Position numbers and translations under genes: made by a program. Source: Pseudomonas moraviensis (GTDB lineage Bacteria; Pseudomonadota; Gammaproteobacteria; Pseudomonadales; Pseudomonadaceae). Taken from it: DNA of 64,000 nt. Positions within the stretch are counted from its first letter, which is position 1, and each line of letters opens with the position of its first letter. This document shows positions 50,663 through 59,610 of this stretch, one piece after another. The stretch spans positions 5,316,501 to 5,380,500 of the forward strand of contig NZ_LT629788.1 of the NCBI RefSeq assembly GCF_900105805.1, in the 5' to 3' direction. The notes below the pieces were generated by a model. That model was not told the origin of the DNA. It made no database searches and was given only the letters and a program-made list of their open reading frames with translations.

Positions 50663-51906
50663 GAGGCGTCCTGCGCGCAGAGTTCGGAAATCATCTTCAG
50701 CCGGCGCCGCGCTTCACTGACGAACGGGTTGCGCTCGTCCCAGGCGTAGCCGGCGAGAATCGAGCAGATCATCCGGCGAATGTCCGCCTGGCTGTCCTCG
50801 TAGAAAATCACGTCCTGAAAGGTACCGGCGTACCAGCCTTCGACGTAGCAGCGAAAGGTGTCGACGCCGCGTTTCAACGGCTCGGCAAATTCCCGTTGCC
50901 AGTCGACCGTTTCACCCTGCAACTGACGGTTTAGCACGCCGGCAGCCATGCTTGCCGAGCGCATGGCAATGGTCACGCCGGAGGAGAACACCGGATCGAG
51001 GAATTCCGCGGCATTGCCCAGCAGGGCGAAGCCCGGGCCGTGCAGGGTTTTCACGTTGGCCGCGTAACCGCCGAGGGTACGCGCCGGGGTGTCCCAGACC
51101 GCGTTGTTGAGAACCCTGGCGAGGCTTGGTGTTTCGGCGATGAAACTGCGCAGGCAGGCATCGAGGTCGCTGTCGCGGTCCTGGAAATGTTCCTCGGCCG
51201 CGACCACGCCCACGGAGCAGCGACCGTTGCTGAACGGGATGGTCCAGAACCACACGTCGCGGTGCTGCGGGTGAGTGGTGACGAGGATTTTTTCCCGGTC
51301 GAACGCCGGGCTGTCGATGTGATCTTCAACATGGGTGAACACGGCCTGACGCACCGGGAAATTCGACGGCGCTTCGAGGTCCAGCAGACGCGACAGCACG
51401 CGGCCGTAACCGCTGGCGTCCAGCACGAATTCGGCTTCTACGCGGTACTCGCTGCCGTCTTCGCGACGCACATCGAGTTGTGGTTTCGCTCGCTCGAAGT
51501 CGACGCTGACAATCGCATCGCCATAGCGGATCTCCGCGCCTTGCAGCGCCGCTTGATCGGCCAGCAACTTGTCGAAATCTGCGCGCTGCACCTGGAACGT
51601 GGTCGGCTTGCCGGCGGTGAAGGTATCGCCAAAATCGAAGGCGCTGTAGCGCTCGCCCCAGGCAAACGCTGCGCCGGTCTTGCGCTGGAAACCAGCGGCG
51701 TTGACGGCGTCGAGCATGCCGGCTTCTTCGACGAAATCCAGGCAATGGCTGAGCAGGCTTTCGCCGATGGAGAAGCGCGGGAAGTGCTGACGCTCGAGCA
51801 CCAGCACATCGTGGCCCTTGCGTTTGAGCAGGGCCGCGGCGATAGCGCCGGACGGGCCGGCACCGATGATCACGACCTGACGGGATTCCATTTCAACGAT
51901 TGGCAC
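50659..51906 (-). CDS. Flavin-dependent halogenase-like monooxygenase (NAD(P)/FAD oxidoreductase)
   Basis: A 415-residue FAD protein: GxGxxG at 15-20 (IIGAGPSGAIAA), the substrate-loop motif FPRFSIGESLL at 42-52, and WFWTIP at 219-224, which matches the WxWxIP signature of flavin-dependent halogenases. Lys76 in GFQRKTGAAFAWG occupies the place of the catalytic lysine of phenolic halogenases. It may halogenate or hydroxylate the aryl head group, as proposed for xanthomonadin, but related reductases share parts of the fold. The start is GTG at 51906 with GGAG five bases upstream; an internal ATG lies five codons later. Confidence 0.8.
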   Translation of the reverse strand: MPIVEMESRQVVIIGAGPSGAIAAALLKRKGHDVLVLERQHFPRFSIGESLLSHCLDFVEEAGMLDAVNAAGFQRKTGAAFAWGERYSAFDFGDTFTAGKPTTFQVQRADFDKLLADQAALQGAEIRYGDAIVSVDFERAKPQLDVRREDGSEYRVEAEFVLDASGYGRVLSRLLDLEAPSNFPVRQAVFTHVEDHIDSPAFDREKILVTTHPQHRDVWFWTIPFSNGRCSVGVVAAEEHFQDRDSDLDACLRSFIAETPSLARVLNNAVWDTPARTLGGYAANVKTLHGPGFALLGNAAEFLDPVFSSGVTIAMRSASMAAGVLNRQLQGETVDWQREFAEPLKRGVDTFRCYVEGWYAGTFQDVIFYEDSQADIRRMICSILAGYAWDERNPFVSEARRRLKMISELCAQDAS

Positions 51907-53056
51907 GTGAGCTCCGGGGCAAAGGACTGTTCAGATTCAGGGGTGCGCGATGCAGGCCGATCAGGGCCGGCAGCAGCGTGGCGATCAGGCCCATCAGCAT
52001 CAGCGCGAAATACAGCGCCGGGGTGATGAGCTGTTGTTGCAACAGCAGGTTGAGAAAGACGATTTCGCTCAGGCCGCGAATGTTCAGCAGCACGCTTTCG
52101 CGCCAGCGACTGGCGCCCGCGAACGACGCGCCTGCCCAGCCGAGGCCGAGCCAGTTGCCGAGCAGTTTACTGGCAATCGGCAACAGCAGCAGCGCCGCCC
52201 ATTGTCCGCCGTCGAGACTGGCAAGAGCGCTGTGCACGTCGATCTGGACGATGCCGAACGTGAGGATCAGCGGGATCGCGATCCACACCTGCAAGCGGCT
52301 CATCCAGCGCGCCGGCAATGGCAGCACCAGCGGCACTTTCAGCACCGCCATGCACAGCAGATAGCCGATGCCGAAAATCAGTGCGTTGAGTTTGTAATGC
52401 TCAGCCATGACCAGCAGCGCGAAGAATCCGAGGCTGTAGGTCAGCGGTCGGCGCACCCGCAGCAAATACAAGAACAGCGGCACCCCGGCCATGGCCACGG
52501 GCAGCAACAAGCTGCTCAAGTGCAGGCTGCCCTGGGCGAGGCCGAACAGCGTCCAGCAGGTCAGGTCGATGAGGATTGCGGTCTGCACCAGTCGACGAGT
52601 GGCGGCGGGCGGATAATCGATATGGCGCAGGTAGAGATACAGCACCGGGATCGCGGTGATCGCGAACACCAGCCCGATCGCCAGTGAGTTGAGCCATGGC
52701 TGCGCGGGCAACAGCCAGTGCGCGGCTGCCAGACCGCAGGTGAATGGCACGATGAAACTCGGCAGGGCAATTTTCACGCTCTGACGATCTAGTTTCAGGT
52801 CGATCACATCGCTGAGAATGTGCCCGAGCAGCAAGGCGAAACTCAAGCTGTAGAGGTTTTTCAGCCAGTCCGGCGCGATCAGTTGTGCACCGCTGAGCTG
52901 CCAGCCCGGTTCGATCCAGAAGTACATCAGCAGCGGCAAACCGAAGCTCGCCAGTAGCAACTGACTGACGATCGGAATCAGGCCGAAATGGCGGCCGACC
53001 CGGGTCGCCAGCGCAAACAACGCCAGGGCCAGCAACCAGAAGCCGGCAACCATCAT
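51893..53056 (-). CDS. CPA-type cation/proton antiporter homologue
   Basis: A 387-residue polytopic membrane protein with about 11-12 helices, of the Na+/H+ exchanger (CPA2-like) membrane domain; no cytoplasmic RCK/TrkA-N domain is attached. ITAIPVLYLYLRHID resembles the TAIPVLARIL helix of the family. In the helix that usually has Asp-Asp, it has Ile163-Asp164 (LIDLTCW), so only one carboxylate is kept. The role in a pigment cluster is unknown: perhaps pH or ion balance for the proton-driven exporter encoded next to it. It overlaps its neighbours on both sides. Confidence 0.75.
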   Translation of the reverse strand: MMVAGFWLLALALFALATRVGRHFGLIPIVSQLLLASFGLPLLMYFWIEPGWQLSGAQLIAPDWLKNLYSLSFALLLGHILSDVIDLKLDRQSVKIALPSFIVPFTCGLAAAHWLLPAQPWLNSLAIGLVFAITAIPVLYLYLRHIDYPPAATRRLVQTAILIDLTCWTLFGLAQGSLHLSSLLLPVAMAGVPLFLYLLRVRRPLTYSLGFFALLVMAEHYKLNALIFGIGYLLCMAVLKVPLVLPLPARWMSRLQVWIAIPLILTFGIVQIDVHSALASLDGGQWAALLLLPIASKLLGNWLGLGWAGASFAGASRWRESVLLNIRGLSEIVFLNLLLQQQLITPALYFALMLMGLIATLLPALIGLHRAPLNLNSPLPRSSRANR

Positions 53057-55383
53057 GCTGCTGTCTCCGAAACCGTTTCATGGCGCCCGGCCCACGGCGC
53101 GAGCATGAAGCTGAACGCCAGACCGAGGCTTACCGACAGGCCGAAATTGCTCACCGCCGGCGTGCTGGACACTGCCAGCAGGCCGAACGACAGCCATGTC
53201 GTTAGCGCCGCGAGCAGGGTGCCGAGCAGGCTCACCGCCGCGCCGCCCACCTGTTCACGCATGAGGATCGCGTAATCGACGCTGATCGCCGTCACCAGCA
53301 GCAGGCCGAACAGGCTGAACAGAGTCAGCGGCTGACCGAGCCAGCCGAGGCTGGCCAGACTGCACAGCGCCGCCAGCAGCGGCAGGGCAACGATACGCAG
53401 CGCGCCGGTGAGGCCGAACGGCAGAATCAGCACCAGCACGATCAACACGCAGGAGGCCAGTTTCAGTTCGGCGGCGCTGATCTGCGTGGCGGCGAACACT
53501 TTGTTCAGATCACCGAGGCGATCGACCAGCACCACTCCTGGCAAGTCCAGCGCCTGCACGCGCAGCAACGACGGATTGTTCAAGCCCTGCAGGCTGGTCA
53601 TTGCCGCAACACCGTCTTCAGTCGGGCCAAGCCATAGCGTGCGATACGGCTCACCGAGCGGGCCGGCCAGCGCGGCGTCGATGTCTTCGGCGGGCAGGGT
53701 CTGCAACTGCTGCAATTCGTTTTGCAAAGCCGCCGCCGGCACGCCGAGGTCGAGCAGCGGTTGCCAGAACGATGGCAGCTTGCTCAGTGATTCGCGCACT
53801 TGCTGTTGCTGGCTCGGCGCGCTGACCAGTTGATCGAGGGCGAGAAAGCCCTGCAGCTTGTCGAGGTTGACCAACTGCTGCAGACGCTCGCTCAGCGCCG
53901 CCTGGCGCTCAAGCAACTGCTCCTGATTGGCGGCGCGGATGAGGAAGAACTGGCTGGTCGGTTGGAAACCGGTGATGCGCGCGATGGTCTGCGCTTCGTC
54001 GGTCAGATGCTGCGGCGCCCCGACCCATTGGCGGATGTCGTTCTTGCTTTGCAACTGCATCAGACCGCCGACGCAGAAGGCGATCAGCAGGGCCAGCAGC
54101 ACGGGCGTGCGAATGCAACCGAGCAGCGCTTCGCGCAGATGAATCAAGCGTTCGGCCAGGCGCAGCGGCCATTGCGCCGGGCGCAGTTCGACATTTTTCA
54201 GCAGTGCCGGCAGCAGACAGACCGCCGACAGATAGGCGCCGAGCAAACCGGCGGCGGAGAAAACGGCGATCTGCGTCAATGCCGGGAACGGGGTCCACGC
54301 CAGCGCCAGATAGCCGATGACGCTGGTGATCAGGCTCAGGGTCAGCCCCGGCAAAGTCAGGCGCAGGGCCGGCCAGCTGCGCCAGGGCTTGAGGCTCCAG
54401 CTCTTGGACAGATAGTGCAGCGGGTAATCCACGGCGACGCCGATCAGGCTCGAACCGAGCACCAGCGTCATCACATGCATGTGGCCGAACAGCGCCACGC
54501 AGGCCACCGCGCCGAACAGCATGCCCACCAGCACGGGAACGAAGGCCAGCAGCACGCGCCAGCGACGAAACGCCAACAGCAGCAACAGCAGAATGCCGAC
54601 CGTCGCGCCGCCGCCGACCCAGGTCATTTCGCGGGTGGCCTGTTGTTGGCCGTTAGCCGCATAGAGCAGGCCACTGGCGGCAAGCAACTGCACGTCGCTT
54701 TTCGCTGCCTGTTCACGGCTGTGCTGGAGCAGATCCGCGACTTGCAGCGGCAGGTTCATGTCGAAGGCGTTGCCGGTGGTGCGCGCTCGCAGCATCACCC
54801 AGCTCTTGCCGTCGGCTTCGGCGATCAGTGCGCCGCTGCCGATGTCCAGTTGCACCGCGCCGTGTTTCGGCTGGCTGTTCTGGATGCGCCCGGTCAGGCC
54901 CAGCCAATCGTCCTGACTCGGCACCAGGGTAAAGCCGTTGAACGGATCGAACAGCGCCTGCACCCGCTGCTGGATGAACACGTCGGGGTGTTCGCTGAGC
55001 AGCTGCCGATCATCCGCCGAGAGCATCGCCAGGCGCCCTTGCAGCAATTGCGTGCGTAGCGCTGGCAAGTCGGCTTGCAGATTCCACTGCACGGTTTCGA
55101 ACAGACCGCTGGCCTGCCATTGCTCGCCCAATTGCCGGGCCATGGTCAGTGCTTGCTGGCGATCGGCGTGGCCGACCAGTACCAGCATTTCGCGGTTGAG
55201 CGGCTCTTGCATACGCTGCTCGGCGCGCAATTCCAGCGCGTCGGGATTGGTCCCGGGCACCAGCTCCATGAGATTGGCCGACAACGGCGCACCGTCGCGC
55301 CACTGCCACGCGGCCAGCGCGACGACGGCCAGCAGCAGGCTCAGAAACAGCCAGGGCAGCCTGCGTTCACTCGGCAAAGTCAT
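53053..55383 (-). CDS. MMPL/RND-type lipid exporter of the aryl polyene cluster
   Basis: A 776-residue inner-membrane transporter with two repeats, each one helix, a periplasmic domain and a helical bundle. The proton-relay pairs Asp319-Tyr320 (GVAVDYPLHY) and Asp703-Tyr704 (AISVDYAILM) match the GxxxDY pattern of MMPL proteins. It probably flips or exports the aryl polyene lipid to the periplasmic LolA-like protein encoded next to it (17-base overlap). Confidence 0.9.
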   Translation of the reverse strand: MTLPSERRLPWLFLSLLLAVVALAAWQWRDGAPLSANLMELVPGTNPDALELRAEQRMQEPLNREMLVLVGHADRQQALTMARQLGEQWQASGLFETVQWNLQADLPALRTQLLQGRLAMLSADDRQLLSEHPDVFIQQRVQALFDPFNGFTLVPSQDDWLGLTGRIQNSQPKHGAVQLDIGSGALIAEADGKSWVMLRARTTGNAFDMNLPLQVADLLQHSREQAAKSDVQLLAASGLLYAANGQQQATREMTWVGGGATVGILLLLLLAFRRWRVLLAFVPVLVGMLFGAVACVALFGHMHVMTLVLGSSLIGVAVDYPLHYLSKSWSLKPWRSWPALRLTLPGLTLSLITSVIGYLALAWTPFPALTQIAVFSAAGLLGAYLSAVCLLPALLKNVELRPAQWPLRLAERLIHLREALLGCIRTPVLLALLIAFCVGGLMQLQSKNDIRQWVGAPQHLTDEAQTIARITGFQPTSQFFLIRAANQEQLLERQAALSERLQQLVNLDKLQGFLALDQLVSAPSQQQQVRESLSKLPSFWQPLLDLGVPAAALQNELQQLQTLPAEDIDAALAGPLGEPYRTLWLGPTEDGVAAMTSLQGLNNPSLLRVQALDLPGVVLVDRLGDLNKVFAATQISAAELKLASCVLIVLVLILPFGLTGALRIVALPLLAALCSLASLGWLGQPLTLFSLFGLLLVTAISVDYAILMREQVGGAAVSLLGTLLAALTTWLSFGLLAVSSTPAVSNFGLSVSLGLAFSFMLAPWAGRHETVSETAA

Positions 55384-55969
55384 GTTGCTCCGCTTCGCTC
55401 AAGGGTTGCTCGGCGGTGCTGTCCTGCATGCGCAGCAGGGTGCTGTCGCCCTGGGTTTCCAGCAGTTCGATGGTTTGCACCAGAGCACCGCCGTCGATAT
55501 TGATTTGCTGGAACACCTGCTTGAGCAGCATCGAACGCGGGGTCAGGGTCAGCTTCCATTGTTGCGCCGTGCCGCTCAGGGCCAGCTCGAAATCCCGTTG
55601 CAAACCGCTGCTGTCACCTTGCAGCACGGCGAGGAACAGCCGGTTCTGCTCGGCACCGGCGCTCTTGTTCGGCAGCAGTTGCCAGCCGTTGTTGTCGCGG
55701 CGGGCGATGCCTTTGGCGGTGATGCGGTAGTCCTGTTGCAGCGGGGTTTTCAATAGCCACAGCAAGCCATGCTTTTTCGCGAGGACGAAGCTGCCCTTGC
55801 TGATCAGCGGCTGCGGCAGGGCGCGCAGGTGTTTTTCCTGAATGAACTGGCCGTGGATAACGTCCGGTTTCGCCAGTTGTTCACTGAGCTGTTGCAGGTC
55901 GAAGGCATGGGCCCATGACGACACGGCCAGCAGCGTCAACGCACCAAGGCTTTTGAAAAACATATTCAT
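55367..55969 (-). CDS. LolA-like outer-membrane lipid carrier protein
   Basis: A 200-residue periplasmic protein with a signal peptide (MNMFFKSLGALTLLAVSSWA, cleavage after HA). The mature part (FDLQQLSEQLAKPDVIHGQF, KGSFVLAKKHGLLWLLKTPL) has the LolA/LolB half-barrel pattern. It would ferry the polyene lipid from the MMPL exporter to the outer membrane. It overlaps the thioesterase gene by four bases and the exporter gene by 17. Confidence 0.88.
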   Translation of the reverse strand: MNMFFKSLGALTLLAVSSWAHAFDLQQLSEQLAKPDVIHGQFIQEKHLRALPQPLISKGSFVLAKKHGLLWLLKTPLQQDYRITAKGIARRDNNGWQLLPNKSAGAEQNRLFLAVLQGDSSGLQRDFELALSGTAQQWKLTLTPRSMLLKQVFQQINIDGGALVQTIELLETQGDSTLLRMQDSTAEQPLSEAEQHDFAE

Positions 55970-56391
55970 CGCAGCATCCTTTCCACGGCATCGGTGAAGA
56001 CTTTCGGTGAAGCCAGCTGCATCTCGCGGCTGCTGACTTCGACGGCGACCTGCACCGAGCTGGCGCGGGTCAGGCGCTCGCCGGTCTGCAGGTCGGTGAT
56101 CAGGTAATTGATCTTCAGGCGGTTTTCCCACTCGACCAGACTGGCGCGCACATTCAGCCGTTGACCGAACACCGCGCTGCGCACGTAGCGCAGCTGCAGG
56201 TCGATGATCGGCCAGGCGTAACCAGACTCGACCATCTGCGTGTAGTTGTGGCCGATCTTGTCCAGCAGCGCGCAGCGCGCCACTTCCAGGTATTTGACGT
56301 AATGGCCGTGCCAGACCACGTGCATGGTGTCGACGTCGAAGAACGGCACCATAATCTCGGTATCGGCGTGAAGCACTCCGGCACTACGCAT
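55966..56391 (-). CDS. Acyl-CoA/ACP thioesterase (4HBT hotdog)
   Basis: A 141-residue YbgC/FadM-like hotdog thioesterase. Asp21 in FFDVDTMHVVWHGHYVKYLE occupies the catalytic position of the 4-hydroxybenzoyl-CoA thioesterase family. It may release the finished polyene acid or edit starter thioesters. It overlaps the ammonia-lyase gene by eight bases; the much longer open frame upstream is the shadow of that gene. Confidence 0.88.
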   Translation of the reverse strand: MRSAGVLHADTEIMVPFFDVDTMHVVWHGHYVKYLEVARCALLDKIGHNYTQMVESGYAWPIIDLQLRYVRSAVFGQRLNVRASLVEWENRLKINYLITDLQTGERLTRASSVQVAVEVSSREMQLASPKVFTDAVERMLR

Positions 56392-57928
56392 GCAGCCTCC
56401 AGTGTTGCGCGGCGATGCGTTGCAGGCACAGGCGCAATTCGCCTTCCAGCGCGCGGTCTTCGATGACCGGCGGGAAGTCTTTGCCCAGTTCTGCGTGCAT
56501 CGCCGCCAGCGCCGGCGGCAGCGGACGCGCGTCGAAGGCTTGAGCGCGCAGCCACACGCCCTGATTGGCGGCGAGCAGCGTGGCGGCGGCAACCTGCTCG
56601 GTCAGCTCCAGCACGCGAATCGCATCACGGGCGGCGATGGTGCCCATGCTCACCTTGTCCTGGTTGTGGCACTCGGTGGAGCGCGAGAACACGCTGGCCG
56701 GCATGGTGTTCTTCAGCGCTTCGGCGGTCCAGGCACTGGTGCCGATCTGCACCGCCTTGAAGCCGTGATTGATCATCGCCCGATCGGCGGGTGCGCCGGA
56801 CAGGTTGCTCGGCAAGCCGTGGTTGTAGCGTTCGTCGACCAGCAGCGCCAGTTGCCGATCGAGCAGATCGGCGACGTTGGCCACAAGGTTTTTCAAACTG
56901 TCCATGGCGAAGGCGATGTGCCCGCCGTAGAAGTGCCCGCCATGCAGAACGCGCTCGGCTTCGGCATCGATAATCGGGTTGTCGTTGGCACTGTTCAGTT
57001 CGGTTTCGATGAAACCGCGCAGCCAGTTCAGGCTGTCCGCCAGCACGCCGAGCACATGCGGCGCGCAACGCAGCGAGTAACGATCCTGCAGACGATGCAG
57101 CGGCGCGGTTGGCGCGTCGATCGCCAGATCCTTGCGCAGCCATGCGGCCACCTGCATCTGCCCCGGATGCGGCTTGGCGGCGAACAGGCGCTCGTCGAAG
57201 TGCTCCGGATTGCCCTGCAGCGCGACGACGTTGAGTGCGGTGATGCGTGTGGCCAGTTGCAGCAGATAATCGGCGCGGGCGAAGGCGAGGCAGGCGAGGC
57301 CAGTCATCACCGCCGTGCCGTTCATCAGCGCCAGCGCTTCTTTCGGGCGCAGTACCAATGGCGTCCAGTCGAGTTCGCGATGCACATCGGCAGCCTGACG
57401 ACGCTCGCCGCGGAACATCACTTCGCGCTCGCCGGACAGGGTCGCGGCGACGTAGGACAGCGGGGTCAGATCGCCGCTCGCGCCGACCGAGCCTTCCTCG
57501 GGAATCAGCGGCAGGATGTCGTATTCGAGAAATGCATGCAGACGCTCCAGCAGCTCCACGCGCACCCCGGAGACGCCGTGACACAACGACTGCAAACGCG
57601 CTGCCAGCACCGCGCGGGTGGCTTGCGCGTCGAGCAGCTTGCCGAGGCCGCAACCGTGAAAAGTATAGAGATGACGCGGCAGCGCCTCGACGTGATGCAG
57701 CGGCACCGCGACCACGCAGGAATCGCCGTAACCGGTGGTGACGCCGTAGATCACCCCTTCCTTGTCCAGCAGCGAATCGAGAAAACGCGCGCCCTTGGCG
57801 ATGCGCTCGCGATAGTCGGCGTCAGCCTGCAACTGCACGGGCGCCTGACGGTTGGCCAGGGCCAGCACGTCTTCGATGCGCAGGGGGCGTTCGCCGAAGG
57901 TTACCGGCTCATGGGTTGGCGTCGTCAT
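56384..57928 (-). CDS. MIO-dependent aromatic amino-acid ammonia-lyase (HAL/PAL/TAL family)
   Basis: A 514-residue lyase. Ala150-Ser151-Gly152 in GSVGASGDLTPL form the MIO cofactor; Tyr61 (YGVTTGYG), Asn203, Tyr284 and Arg287 are conserved. The selectivity pair aligned with Ser-His of histidine lyases is Phe90-His91 (YTFHGCG), and the residue aligned with the histidine-binding Glu (NQEDH in HutH) is Gln423 (HNQDK), as in phenylalanine and tyrosine lyases. Hence an aromatic substrate giving cinnamate or coumarate is more likely than histidine. It would supply a starter acid for the AMP-ligase encoded about 2 kb upstream in the operon. Confidence 0.85.
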   Translation of the reverse strand: MTTPTHEPVTFGERPLRIEDVLALANRQAPVQLQADADYRERIAKGARFLDSLLDKEGVIYGVTTGYGDSCVVAVPLHHVEALPRHLYTFHGCGLGKLLDAQATRAVLAARLQSLCHGVSGVRVELLERLHAFLEYDILPLIPEEGSVGASGDLTPLSYVAATLSGEREVMFRGERRQAADVHRELDWTPLVLRPKEALALMNGTAVMTGLACLAFARADYLLQLATRITALNVVALQGNPEHFDERLFAAKPHPGQMQVAAWLRKDLAIDAPTAPLHRLQDRYSLRCAPHVLGVLADSLNWLRGFIETELNSANDNPIIDAEAERVLHGGHFYGGHIAFAMDSLKNLVANVADLLDRQLALLVDERYNHGLPSNLSGAPADRAMINHGFKAVQIGTSAWTAEALKNTMPASVFSRSTECHNQDKVSMGTIAARDAIRVLELTEQVAAATLLAANQGVWLRAQAFDARPLPPALAAMHAELGKDFPPVIEDRALEGELRLCLQRIAAQHWRLHA

Positions 57929-58856
57929 CGGTCTTCCAGAAAGGGTAAAAGTTGAACCATTGCTGTGGGGCTTCGAGGCAATAGTGACTTAGGCGCTGCG
58001 CGTAGCGGGTGGCCCACTGATGAATGACCTGCTCGCGCTCGCGGCGTGTCCACACCACCGCGTCGGCGAACGGTTCGAGAGTCAGGCGATAGTGGCCGTC
58101 AGGTTGCTTGAGGCACATCAGCAGATTGACCGGGCACTTGAGCAGACCGGCCAGCAACCACGGGCCTTGCGGGAACGGCGCCGGATGGCCGAGAAAGTCT
58201 ACAGTGACACTGCGCCCGCCGTGCAGCGGCACGCGGTCACCGGCGATCGCCAGCCACTCGCCGCGCTCCAGCCGTTCGTGCAGTTGCAGCATGATCACCG
58301 GGTCGAGTTCGCTGACCTGGATCAGGCGCAGGTTGGTCGCCCCGGCCTCACCAAGCAGGCGGTTGAACTGCTCGGCGTGCTTGGTGTGCACCAGCACGTT
58401 CATGGTGACCTTTTCGCCGATCTCCGCCAACGCCCGGCACACTTCGAGATTGCCCAGATGCGCGCCGACCAGCAGTTGTCCGCGACTGCCGCGCAACTGC
58501 TTGCGCAGCAGCGCCGGGTCGATGATTTCGATCTGTTCGATGCTCAGTTTGCCGTTCCACACATCGAGCTTGTCGAGCAGCGAATCGGCGAATGTCATGA
58601 ACTGGCCGAATACCCGCCAGTGGCTCGGGCGCAGGTCGTCACGCTGACTCCACTCGGCCAGACGCTGCTGGTACTGCCAGGCACTGCGCCGGGCGATGCG
58701 GCCGAAGAGGAAAAAATACAGCACGATGGCGTACAGCAACGGACTCAGCAGGCGCCGGCCAAGCACTTTGGCGGCGAATGCGGTGAACTTCATCAGCAGG
58801 AAACTGCCGCGTTCTTCGCGGTCGGCCCAGTGCTTGTTGTCGACTTCTTCGCTCAT
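57909..58856 (-). CDS. LpxL-like lysophospholipid/glycolipid acyltransferase
   Basis: A 315-residue member of the lipid A acyltransferase (HtrB/LpxL) family with an N-terminal membrane helix (LLYAIVLYFFLFG), GAHLGNLEVCRAL (HX4-E/D-type motif region) and AGDRVPLHGGRSVTVDFLG. It likely acylates the pigment lipid rather than lipid A, inferred from cluster position. The ATG at 58856 is chosen; it overlaps the glycosyltransferase end by four bases. It overlaps the ammonia-lyase gene by 20 bases at its 3' end. Confidence 0.88.
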   Translation of the reverse strand: MSEEVDNKHWADREERGSFLLMKFTAFAAKVLGRRLLSPLLYAIVLYFFLFGRIARRSAWQYQQRLAEWSQRDDLRPSHWRVFGQFMTFADSLLDKLDVWNGKLSIEQIEIIDPALLRKQLRGSRGQLLVGAHLGNLEVCRALAEIGEKVTMNVLVHTKHAEQFNRLLGEAGATNLRLIQVSELDPVIMLQLHERLERGEWLAIAGDRVPLHGGRSVTVDFLGHPAPFPQGPWLLAGLLKCPVNLLMCLKQPDGHYRLTLEPFADAVVWTRREREQVIHQWATRYAQRLSHYCLEAPQQWFNFYPFWKTDDDANP

Positions 58857-59587
58857 GGTTTCCACCGCCGCCAGAGGATCAGCGGCCAACGCAGCAACAT
58901 GCCGAAGAACAGCCGCGTGTGCATGCTGGAGATCAGCGCGTTGTCGTGGAACAGGCGAAAGTGCGACACGCCGTCCAGCGGGTAATGCACGCTGGTCTGC
59001 AGCCAGCGCATCGGCTGATTGCGCCAGGCCAGGCGCACGAGAATGTCCGAATCGAAATCCATGCGTTTGCCCACCTTGGCCGAGTCGATCACTGCCAGGG
59101 TCGGCGTCAGCGGGTAAACGCGGAAGCCGCACATCGAATCGCGAATCTGCAACGACAGGCTGTTGATCCACACCATCACGTGGGTCAGATAGCGCGCGTA
59201 CAAACGTCCTTTCGGCACGCTCTCGTCAAACAGCGGATAGCCGCAGATCATCGCCTCCGGATGAGCGCGGGATTCGGCGACGAAGCGCGCGACATCGTGC
59301 AAATCGTGCTGGCCGTCGGCATCGACCTGCAAGGCATGGCTGTAGCCCAGTCGCGAGGCTTCGCGCAGACCGGTCATCACCGCGCCGCCCTTGCCCTGGT
59401 TGGCGGTCAGGCGCACCAGGTGCACGTTGTCGCGTTCGGCCAGAGCGTCGAGGACTGTTGCGCAGGAGGGCTCGCTGGCGTCGTCCACCAGAATGCATGG
59501 CAGACCTTGCGCGAGCAGAGCATCGACCACGGTGCCGATCGCGGTTTCGTGGTTGTAGACCGGGATCACGGCGCAAGGGTTATGCAT
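58853..59587 (-). CDS. Glycosyltransferase family 2
   Basis: A 244-residue GT-A enzyme: CAVIPVYNHETAIGTVVDAL, VDDASEPSC, and the DxD motif in LQVDADGQHD. It has no long hydrophobic tail, though the C-terminal end is amphipathic. It may glycosylate the polyene or link it to a lipid carrier. The second ATG (MHNPCAV) is preferred because GAGGGG lies nine bases before it, while the first ATG directly abuts that site. Confidence 0.9.
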   Translation of the reverse strand: MHNPCAVIPVYNHETAIGTVVDALLAQGLPCILVDDASEPSCATVLDALAERDNVHLVRLTANQGKGGAVMTGLREASRLGYSHALQVDADGQHDLHDVARFVAESRAHPEAMICGYPLFDESVPKGRLYARYLTHVMVWINSLSLQIRDSMCGFRVYPLTPTLAVIDSAKVGKRMDFDSDILVRLAWRNQPMRWLQTSVHYPLDGVSHFRLFHDNALISSMHTRLFFGMLLRWPLILWRRWKP

Positions 59588-59610
59588 GGAATACATCCCC
59601 TCGCCACAGG

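Noticed and set aside
55966..56592. Longer start for the thioesterase reading into the ammonia-lyase gene
   Set aside because: The first 67 codons are Arg/Cys-rich shadow sequence of the lyase; the ATG at 56391 gives a normal-length family protein.
56384..57928. Annotation as histidine ammonia-lyase HutH
   Set aside because: There are no other hut genes nearby, and the residues at the selectivity positions (Phe-His, Gln) differ from HutH (Ser-His, Glu).
57909..59171. Longer start for the LpxL-like acyltransferase
   Set aside because: The first 105 codons are shadow sequence of the glycosyltransferase gene; the ATG at 58856 gives normal family length and a four-base overlap.
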